Shown here piece by piece: positions 40,804 to 50,400 of a DNA stretch of 64,000 bases. This stretch comes from Rosistilla carotiformis (GTDB lineage Bacteria; Planctomycetota; Planctomycetia; Pirellulales; Pirellulaceae): positions 3,534,001-3,598,000 of the forward strand of contig NZ_CP036348.1 of NCBI RefSeq assembly GCF_007753095.1, read 5' to 3'. The notes under the pieces were generated by a model. The model saw nothing but the letters and a program-made list of their open reading frames with translations, did not search any database and was not told where the DNA came from. How positions within the stretch are numbered: the first letter of the stretch is position 1; each line of letters opens with the position of its first letter. The position numbers and the translations under genes were made by a program.

Positions 40804-43800
40804 ATGTTGCGAGCTCCATTTCTTCTGCTGCTGTGTTCAGTGGCACTTGTCGGTCTTGATTTAGTTCCCGTTGTCGCAGCTCCTCAGGAGCCGAGCGAAA
40901 CCCCGCAGCCGCAAGCCGAACAGGACGAAGCGTCACCCGAAACGGAAGCTGCCGAATCGGATGACACGGACGATTCGGCGGATGTTGGTGACGGCGCCGA
41001 TTCGGAAGCAGAAAAGCCGCTCCGCGAGCAGACGATCTACATTCCGTATTCGAAGATCCGCGGGATCTTTGAAAAAGAGGGCCGTGGCGTCTTTATTCCG
41101 TATGAGCAATTCCAATCGCTGTGGCAGCGGGCCCGCGCGGCAACACATCGACCGCCCGACGATCCCAAGCCTCCCGTCGACGCGTTGATCAGTGAGATCA
41201 ACAGCGAAGCGGAAGTCGAAAAGGATGTCGTGCGAGTGACGGCGACGCTGCAGATCGAACTGCTTGGCAAAGGCTGGCACGAGATCCCGCTGCGACTGGG
41301 CGACGCAGCAATCCTAGCGGCGAAAGTCGGCGACGATCCGGCACGAATCATGCCCAGCGAAGGCGGCTACAAGCTGCTGATCGAAAAGTCGGGGAAATCG
41401 GCCGACCGCGTCACGGCAGAGATTACCTACGCCAAAGCGTTTACGAAATCGCCGGGGCGTAATTCGGTCGAATTCCTCGCCCCGCAAGCACCGGTGAACC
41501 AGTGGCGGATCCGCGTCCCGCAGGCTGGTGTCAAAGTGAACATCCATCCGATGATCGCCGCCACCGAAGAGACACGCCAGCCGAGCGATGCGGTATCCGA
41601 TGACGACGCTGCGAACAGCGACGACGATGACGCAGAAAAGCGGCCAGCGGCCGACGAGACGGTGGTGCTGGCTTTTGTCGGCGCCGCCCCCAGCGTCCGC
41701 ATCGACTGGACGCCGCGTAGCGAAGGGGCCAGCGGGATGGCGGCCCTGGCGACAGCTCAATCGCGGCAGCAGCTAACGATCGAAGAAGGGATCGTGCGGG
41801 CGAGCACTTGGCTGCAATACTCGATCAGCCGCGCCGAACTGGCCGAGCTGCAAATCGAGGTTCCCAAAGGCTACAAAGTAACGGGCGTGCTGGATGCCAA
41901 CGTTCGCGGCTGGCAAGTCGAAGCGGACGGCGAGGTGCAACAGATTTCGGTCCAATTGTTCCAGCCGGCCAAAGGAAGCCAAACGGTGTTGGTCGAACTG
42001 GAACGGTTCAGCAATCAAGATGTCGAGCAATCGGAGCTGCAGGCGCCGCTGGTGCGAGCCCTGGGCGTCGGCCGGCAGCATGGCCAAGTCGTCGTCCGGT
42101 TGGCTGAATCGCTGCGAGGCGAGGTGACGACGCGAACGGGGTTGCTGCAGATCGACGCCGCCGAATTGCCAGCAGAACTAAAACAAGGCCGCTGGGACTT
42201 TGCCTATCGATTCTCCTCGCTGCCGACGACGTTGACACTGCAACTGCAAAAGGTTCAACCGCAGATTCAAGCGACGCAGTGGGTCGAAGCCTTTGTCGAG
42301 CCCGAACAGATCACGTTGGCATTGACCGCACGATACAACATCCGCCGCTCGGGTCTGTTTCAATTGGCCTTTGATGTCCCGACCGACTACGAAATCCGAT
42401 CGGTTCGCGGACTGGCGGCTGGCGATGCGACTGCCGCTCAATACGACACGCACCACTTCAGCAGCGATCGAGAAGGTCGCTTGATCGTGAACCTGTCGGC
42501 CAAAGCGATCGGCGACGTCTGTCTGACGATCGAGATGCAGCGGCGGCTGGACGATCCCAATCTGCGAGCCCCCACCGGCGAAGCGTCCGACCTGAAAATT
42601 CCGCTGCCGCGCGTGGCTCGCGACAGCGTCGAAATGGTCACCGGCAAATGGATCGTCTACGCACCCGAAAGCTTGCGAACCAATCCGACGGCGACGGGAC
42701 TGCAACCGATCGCGCTGCGGGATGCCAGCGTGGGGATGCCGGTCAGTCAAGCGAGCCGCTTTCCTGCGGCGCGGCCGATCCTCGCGTACGCCTACGCACA
42801 GCAAGACGTTGCACTGGAACTGGCAACTCAGCGACGCAAGCCGCAGATCACGGTCCGTCAGCTGTTGGAAACCGACGTCACCGCGGGAGCTGTCCAATAC
42901 AAGGCCCGGTTCCTTTTCGACATCCTTTATAGCGGCGTGAAGACGCTGCGGATCGACGTTCCCACGGCGATCGCAAGCCAGATTCGCAACACGACCGAAG
43001 GGGTGCAGGATGTGGTCATGCAACCGCAGCCGGACGATGTGCCTGAGGGTTACCAAGCGTGGCAATTCAGCGGCGAAACGGAACTGTTGGGGCGTCGCGA
43101 GATCCGACTTCATTGGGAGGAGAAGCTTGCGGGACTGGGCGTTGGGCAAAGCAAAGATGTTGCGCTGCCGTGGCTGCGTCCGGCGGGAGTCGATCGCGCG
43201 TGGGGGCAGATCGTGATCGGTAAAGCGGAGACGTTGGACGTGCGGCCCAAAGGGGAATCGGTGGGGCTGCGGCCGATCGATCCGCAGACCGATCTGATCG
43301 ATTCGATCCGCGTTCCCGGGGCGGCGCGGGCGTTCGAATTCCACGACGACTGGAAGCTGACGATCACGGCGACGCGGTATGAACTGGAAGACGTCAAACA
43401 CACAAGCATCGAACGGGCGGTCCTGCGGATGGTGGTCGGTGCCGATCGTCAGACGTCGGTGCAAGCGTTGTATCGGATGCGAAGTGCCCGTCAGCGGTTG
43501 GAGGTCAAGCTGCCGGCGGCGTTTGATCCGGGCAAAGGTTTCAACCAAAACCCGCTGCGAATTGATGGCCGCCCGGTTCCGCTGGAACGGGGGGACGCCG
43601 GGGAATATTACATCCCGCTGGCCGATCAATCGCCCGATCAGGCGTTTGTGTTGGAGCTGCGGTATGCGGTCGCCAGCGATCAACGCCATCTGCCGCTGCC
43701 CGAATTCCCCAACGATCCGGCGGTTCAGAAGGTTTATCTGTGCGTCTACCTGCCGAAGGATCAAGCCGTTGTGGGGACGGGCGGTCCGTGGGACAACGAT

Positions 43801-44442
43801 CTGGAAGAACGGTGGCGTCGCCAGCTGGCCGGTTACCGCTACAACAATCCAAACGACAACGAACTTGTCGCCTGGGTGACCGATGGGATTGCGATGGCCA
43901 GTTCGCCGACCAGCGACTTCCAAACCCAAGGTCTGCTCTACACGTTCAGCACCGCCGGGCCGCCGCAAGGGGAAGCGAGTGCGTTGCGTGTCACATCGAT
44001 CTCCAAAGATATGCTCGATGCGGCGATCTTCCTGTTGATCGCGGTGCCGGGAGTGATCCTGGTCACTCAGTCGATGACGGTGCGGTTGTTTGCCGTCGGC
44101 ATCGCGCTGTTCGGATTGGTCTTCAGCAGCGTCTTTCTCCCCTCGCTGTCGCTGCAGTTGTTCGACAGCGTCCTATTCCTGGCGTTGTTCCTCGTGTTGG
44201 CCGTTTGGATTCTGATGGGATTGATGCGTTGGTTCCGCGGTCCGGTCGGTGGTCAATCGCCGCCCCCCGATAAGCAAGCACCTCGTCCGCCGCTGCCGCC
44301 CGATTCCTCCGATACCCCGCCGAGCGGAACACCGCAACCGACGATGGCGATGTCGGCGACCGAACCGACCAAACCAAGCGGGCTGTTTGGACAAGGAGGA
44401 TTGTTTGGTTGGAGCCAACGCCGCGCGGGAGGTGCCCAATGA
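40804..44442 (+). CDS. Giant exported protein, module A of a related set
   Basis: 1212 residues from the ATG at 40804 (signal peptide LLLLCSVALVGLDLVPVVAA); a start at 40723 would put 27 extra residues ahead of it. An acidic linker (about 30-75) precedes a repeated-motif region: IYIPYSKIRGIF and VFIPYEQFQSLW. Then comes a long beta-rich body with VPKGYKVTGVLDANVRGWQV. The end has several hydrophobic helices (about 1069-1146) and a Pro/Ser-rich tail. The last 4 bases overlap the next gene (ATGA). It has the same overall plan as the two halves of the next protein. Family unknown to me; probably anchored in a membrane and facing the periplasm. Confidence 0.8.
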   Translation: MLRAPFLLLLCSVALVGLDLVPVVAAPQEPSETPQPQAEQDEASPETEAAESDDTDDSADVGDGADSEAEKPLREQTIYIPYSKIRGIFEKEGRGVFIPYEQFQSLWQRARAATHRPPDDPKPPVDALISEINSEAEVEKDVVRVTATLQIELLGKGWHEIPLRLGDAAILAAKVGDDPARIMPSEGGYKLLIEKSGKSADRVTAEITYAKAFTKSPGRNSVEFLAPQAPVNQWRIRVPQAGVKVNIHPMIAATEETRQPSDAVSDDDAANSDDDDAEKRPAADETVVLAFVGAAPSVRIDWTPRSEGASGMAALATAQSRQQLTIEEGIVRASTWLQYSISRAELAELQIEVPKGYKVTGVLDANVRGWQVEADGEVQQISVQLFQPAKGSQTVLVELERFSNQDVEQSELQAPLVRALGVGRQHGQVVVRLAESLRGEVTTRTGLLQIDAAELPAELKQGRWDFAYRFSSLPTTLTLQLQKVQPQIQATQWVEAFVEPEQITLALTARYNIRRSGLFQLAFDVPTDYEIRSVRGLAAGDATAAQYDTHHFSSDREGRLIVNLSAKAIGDVCLTIEMQRRLDDPNLRAPTGEASDLKIPLPRVARDSVEMVTGKWIVYAPESLRTNPTATGLQPIALRDASVGMPVSQASRFPAARPILAYAYAQQDVALELATQRRKPQITVRQLLETDVTAGAVQYKARFLFDILYSGVKTLRIDVPTAIASQIRNTTEGVQDVVMQPQPDDVPEGYQAWQFSGETELLGRREIRLHWEEKLAGLGVGQSKDVALPWLRPAGVDRAWGQIVIGKAETLDVRPKGESVGLRPIDPQTDLIDSIRVPGAARAFEFHDDWKLTITATRYELEDVKHTSIERAVLRMVVGADRQTSVQALYRMRSARQRLEVKLPAAFDPGKGFNQNPLRIDGRPVPLERGDAGEYYIPLADQSPDQAFVLELRYAVASDQRHLPLPEFPNDPAVQKVYLCVYLPKDQAVVGTGGPWDNDLEERWRRQLAGYRYNNPNDNELVAWVTDGIAMASSPTSDFQTQGLLYTFSTAGPPQGEASALRVTSISKDMLDAAIFLLIAVPGVILVTQSMTVRLFAVGIALFGLVFSSVFLPSLSLQLFDSVLFLALFLVLAVWILMGLMRWFRGPVGGQSPPPDKQAPRPPLPPDSSDTPPSGTPQPTMAMSATEPTKPSGLFGQGGLFGWSQRRAGGAQ

Positions 44443-47400
44443 ATCTTTACTTATCGACCAACGCGGTCTCTTGCCGCCGAATCGCCCGGCTTGTTGTCCT
44501 AGCTCCGATCCTGATGTTGGGAATGGGAGCGACCTTTGCGGCGGAACCGCCCAATACAAAGGCCGACTCGGAAGTGCCGATTCGGGAGATCTTTGTCCCT
44601 TTTGAAGACCTGAACGTACTGTTGGAAAGCAACACCAACCACGTCTTCCTGACGCGTCAACAGTACGATGATCTAATCGCCCAAGCGAAACAGACGCCGC
44701 TGGCGCAGACGCCCACCGCGGCGACGGTCTTGTCGGCGACTTACGAAGCGACTGTCGAGACCGGCCGCGTAATGATCGACGCAGCGATCGAGATCGATGT
44801 CTTACGGGCGGGGCTGCAAGTCATTCCGTTGTCGTTGAAGGAAGTCGGTGTGTTGGAGGCGACTCTCGATGATCGACCGGCTGCGATCGGCAAAGGGGAA
44901 TCGGGCGATCCGACGCTGTTTGTCGAAGGGATCGGCCGCCATACGCTGAAGCTCCGCTTGGTCGCCGCACTCAACAACACCACAACTCAGCAAACGTTCA
45001 CGCTTCAGCTGCCGACGCCGCCGGCGACCTCCTTCTATTTGTCGGGGCCTGGTAATATTCAGATGGCTGATTCGACGCAGGTCGTCAGCCATAGCTACGA
45101 TGCGGATGCCGATCGTTCGCGGCTGCAGTTGTTGATCTCGCCGGGGATCAACCAACTGGCGATGGGGATCGGAAATCGACAGATGCGGCAGCAGAGCGTT
45201 GTCGTGGCGCGAAGCGTCTTGGTGGCGGAGGTGACCGAAAGCTACCAACGCTTGCATGCGACAGTGTCGATGGAAGTATTGCATGGTGGGGCGACGGAGT
45301 TTCGGTTTGCGATGCCCGCCGGGTTCGATGTGACGCATGTCGATTCGCCGCTGATGAGTAAGTTTGAAATCGGCGAACAGGAAGGCGAGGCGGTTTTGAT
45401 CGTCTCGCTGCGACAATCCGCTCGCGGAACCGAGGTCTTCAGCATCACCGCGGAGAAATCGACAGGCGATCCGATCGATCCCGACGGAACGCAATGGACC
45501 GCACCGCAATTGGTACCGCTCGATGTCGCTGGCGTTGCATCGGTCGTCGGCGTGCTGTTGGATGGACGTTTGGATCTGCAGAGTCTGCAGCCCGACGGAC
45601 TGATCCCAATCGATACCGCTGTGATCACCTCGGCGATTCCGCCAAGCGTCTTCGAAGCCGAACCGGGGGCACCGCTGATCCGCCCCGTCGCCGCATATTA
45701 CGCGGCACAACGTGAATACGGATTAACGGCCGCGTTTCGGCGGCCGCCAGCGACGGTCAATGCGAGCACCAACCTGTTGCTAACGCTCAGCCAGCAACGC
45801 CATGCGATTCGCGGCCAGTTTTCCGTCTCACCGACCCAGGAAAAGCTGTTTCAGATTCGCTTCCGCGTTCCGCCGCAATGGCATGTCACGGAAGTCACCG
45901 ACGCGGCGCAGCAGCCGTTGGAATTCGAACCGCTCGAATCGGAACAGGACGCGACCGGGCAAGTCGTTCGCGTGCAACTGGAGCACGGGATCGCATCGGG
46001 CGAGCGTTCGGAGATCCGGTTCCGCGCGGTCCACACGCCCGACAAGTGGCTCGACCCGTGGCAGTCGACGTCGGTCGAATTCCCTCGTTTCCAATTGATC
46101 GATGTCGCGTCGTCGATTGGTGCGATCGCGGTTCGAGCGATCGACGACATGACGGTCCAGCCCGATGCGTTGGATCAACTGGTTCCGCTGGACGACAAGC
46201 AGAAGGGAGCCTTTGGGCTGAACGATGTGCAAAGCGATCTCGCTTTTGAGTTTGATCAACCGCAGTGGTCGGCAAAATTGGCGGTCGATCGACTGCAACC
46301 GAGCATCACCGCGGAGAGCTTTACGTTTTTCAAAGTCCAGCCCGACGGGATCTTCACGCACAGCGAGATCGTCTACGACGTGACGCAGGCCGGCGCGCGA
46401 TCGCTTTCGTTTTTCCTGCCAGCGGAGGCTCCTGAGACGTTGAACATCCGAGGCAGCCATGGGGCGGTGGTGAAAGAGTTTTCGAGCGAACTGTCGGAGA
46501 CCGGTCGATTGTGGACGGCGCGATTGGCCGCCCCAACGTTTGGCGTCTGTCGATTGATCGTCGACTTCCAAGATCGCTTGGCCGACGATCAGCCGAAGGG
46601 ATTGGTCTTGCCGATTCCGCGAGCCGACGGCGTGCGATTCCAGACGGCGCTGGTGGCTGTCGAAGGGCATGGCGAACTGGACGTGCAGATCGATCCAGGC
46701 GAAGCGAGGCCTGTCGATGTCGGCAAATTGGCGGGAGCGGATTACCTGGTCGGACGCCGCTTGTTGGGAGCGTTTGGTTTCTTGGGCGATCCGGGCACGA
46801 TCGCCGTCGATGTCTTCCGCCGCGATGGCTATGGCTTGCCGCCGGTGATCGTGCAGCGAGCGGAATTGGTGACGCTTGTCGGAACGCACGGCAGCAGCCA
46901 AACAGCGGCGCGATACCATCTGCGAACGAAGGCCTCGTATTTGGAGGCGGTTCTGCCGACGGGAGCCACGTTGTGGTCGGTCCGTGTCGACGGGAAATCG
47001 GCGAAGCCGCAGAAGCAGGGAACTAGCCTGTTGATCGGTCTGCCCGAGGGCGACGCGCGGGCGATCCGCGATTTGCAAATCGTCTATGCAACGCCGATTC
47101 ATCCGACCGGCGCGTACGGTCGCTTTCAAAGCGATGCGCCGCGGTTGTATTTGCGCGACGATTCGGGCGGCCGAGCGGGAGAGGTTCCCGTCGCCGACTT
47201 GAAGTGGCATCTCGAACTTCCAGCCGGGTATGTCATCGCCGACGAAGCGGGGACGGTGCGCAGCGGGTCTGCGGCCAACCAGCCGCTCCCACTTCGCAAC
47301 GCGCTGTCGATTCTTCCCGCTTCGCGGGCGGTGGCGAGTCGCGGGTTTTTGCATTTCGCGGATGCGACAGCTGCGCCGGGGGAGGTCGCGTTGCCGATGA

Positions 47401-50400
47401 ATGAGATCGAAGTCGACTCAGGCGTTGAACTGAAGGCAGCCATGGAGATCGATTCCGACGCGGCAGCGGATCTGTTTGACAACGCACCTGCCGCGGCCGG
47501 CGCTCCGATGCAACAAGCGATGCCAACTCCGGCGGCAAAAGCAGCGAAGCAACCGCAGATCGCGTGGGCGCTCGAGGGTGTTGGGAGTTTGGAAATCGAG
47601 GTCGATCGGCCGACGACGGGACAGCGGGTGACATTGACTAGTCTCGGAGCGGCGCCGCAGGTCGATGCGACGATCGTCGATTCGCATCGCTTGTATCTGT
47701 TGGGGCTGGCGACGATGATCCTGGTTGCGTTGGTCGGATTGTTGTTGACCGGCCGCAGCTCGTTTGTCCACTTCTGCTATGTGTTGGGAGTCCTCTTTTT
47801 TGCGAACCTGATCCCCGTGGCAACTGGGTTGGAACGGGAACTCTCGCGACCGGCGACAATGGCCTGCCAAACCGCTTTCCTGCTGGGAATCTTCTATCTC
47901 GGCGTCGCCTGTTTCCGCTGGGGCCGCTGCGTCGTGAAGGGCCCCGTCGTCGCGACCTGCCTGTTGGCGATTGGACTTCTGTTGAGCAGCAGTTCCACCG
48001 CATCAGCTCAAGCTGATCCCAAACTTGAGTTGCCTAACGCGATCGATTTGGAAAAGCTTGCGTCGATGCTAGCCGATGAGCGTCCGATCACTTTACCCGA
48101 GGGAGCGGTGATCGTTCCCTACCAGGCCGACGCGGGAGCGGATGGTTTTCGGCAAGCTGAAAAAGTGTTGGTTCCTTACAAGACGTATGTGCAATTGTGG
48201 AATCAGGCGTTCCCCGACAAAGCGATCGACAAGCCGCAGGTCGCCGCCGAATATGCACTTGCCGGAGCGAAGTACCAGACGCGGCTCGATGGCGACGGTT
48301 TCCTGATGCTTCGCGGGGAATTGCTGATCGATCTGTTCAGCGACCAATCGGTGACGGTTCCATTGCCGATCGAAGGGGTCGTTTTTGAGCAAGCGCAACT
48401 GGACGGCAAGCCGGCGCGGATGCGGTTGGTCGCTGCGAAGCCAACGGCAGAAGCTGGCGATAAGCAGGTGCCGCAGCAGGCGGTCCCAGCGGCTGGACGA
48501 ACCGCCCCAGACCGTTCGCTGATGACGCTCGAAATCGAAGGCAAGGGAAGACACACTTTTGAATTTGCGGTCCGGTTGAATCTGCAGCGAACGGGAGGCT
48601 GGCGTGTTGCCGCGGGACGAATTCCCGCTGCCGCGGCCGCGCAGATGGAAGTCGTCGTCCCCGCGGCGGGGACCGAGGTTCGTTTGACCGGCGTCAATGA
48701 TCGTGAGCAATATGAGACCGCCGCGGCCGACGAATCGATCGTCGCGGCGCTGAATTCCGACGGACGGATCGCGATCCAGTGGCGGCCTCAAGTTGCGTTG
48801 GGAGAAGTCGACGAGAGTTTGACCGCTCAATCCGCAGCCGTCATGGATGTGCAGGAGGATGGGCTGCGCGTCGTTTGGCAACTGAAACTCTCCTTCCCAC
48901 GCAGCCGCCGCAGCGAACTGTCGCTAGAAGTTCCAAGCGGCTTCCAAATCCAAGGGGTTCACGGAGCCAACGTTCGCGATTGGTCGGTCGCCCAGCAGGA
49001 GAAACGACAACGCGTCGACGTGACGCTGTTAAAGGAAGCTGTCGGCGAAGAAGCGTTTGCCATCGTGTTGTCTCAGCCCACTGCGACGGGCGCCCAAGCA
49101 AGAACGCTGCAGACGCCCGCGGTCGGTGTCGTCGGCGCGATGCTGCATACCGGGATCGTCCAGATTCGGCGAAGTCCTTTGTTGGACGTGGTCGCTGAAG
49201 AAACCGTTGGGTTGGCGCGGACCGACATCGATGCCAAACAGATCGCCGCGTTGTTGAAGGTCGCGCATTACGATGAAAGCCCGTTGGGGATTCGACCATT
49301 CCAAGCGTACCGTTTCAACGCGACACCGTTTACGTTGTCGTTGACCGCCGCGCCGATCGAGGCACGCGGCGCGGCGACGCTGCAAACCATCCTGCGGATA
49401 ACCGAGCGGAAGGCGGATGTGGAGTGTCGCATCGCGATGCAGGTTCACGATCGCCCGACGCATCAACTGCGTCTTCGTTTGCCTGCAGATTTTGTGATCG
49501 ATGACGTTTCAGCGCCTTGCGATTACCAATGGTCGGCGACAACGATCGATGGCGATCCACAGCACCGCCGGATGTCGATCTTCTTGGCGGAAGGACTGGA
49601 AGGAGATTTTGCCGTCGTCATCCGCGGTGGTTCAACTCGCGACGATCCGCAACAAGATGTCGCGCTCCCCGCGATCCAGGTTCTCGACGTGCAGCGACAG
49701 CAGGGAGAAATTGCGATCCAGATCGACCCCGCCTATTCGGCGGTGGCTGCGGATTTGCAGAACTGCAACGCAACGCTGCGAGGCAATGTGAATCAGTGGC
49801 TGCAAGCGGATCAACGGCGGGCGACGACGCTGGCGATCGCGTATCGTCTGCCCGAATATTCGGGAACGATTCGCGTCACGCCACAGCAGGCGATCGTGAA
49901 GGGGCGGACATTCACCAACGTTCGCGTAACCCAGCGTGCGATCGAAGAATTGATCGTGATCGCGTTGGATGTTTCGCGAGCTGGAATCCGGGAGTATTCG
50001 TTCCTGCTGCCAGCACGGCTGGCCGACGCCACGATCCAGCAAGCGTCGCTGCGACGCAAGACGATCGCTGCGGTCCCCGAACGTCCCGAGTACGTCCGTG
50101 TAACGATCCAGTTGCAGGACGATTTGATGGGACAGGTTCGCGCCCTGGTCCGCCAGACGCGGCTGTTGGACGACGCGCCGCAAACGATCCCGATTCCGAT
50201 TTTGGAAACCGGCCAAACGATCGGTCGCTTTGTAACTTTGGAAAACGACGGTCGGGATGAAGTCGTGATCGACGAACTGATCGGATTGGAACCGCTGGGT
50301 CGATTGCACAGCCAACGACGCGTGTTGGCCGAAGTCTTGGGAGCTTCACTTGGCGATGCCTTTGTCGTCAACGAATCGGCCCCCGCGCCGCAGCTTGGGT

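Noticed and set aside
42178-47354. Long minus-strand open frames (for example 42178-43968 and 45828-47354) opposite the giant genes
   Set aside because: Arg/Gln/Asp-rich translations without motifs, fully antisense to clearly coding frames with signal peptides; a consequence of codon bias.
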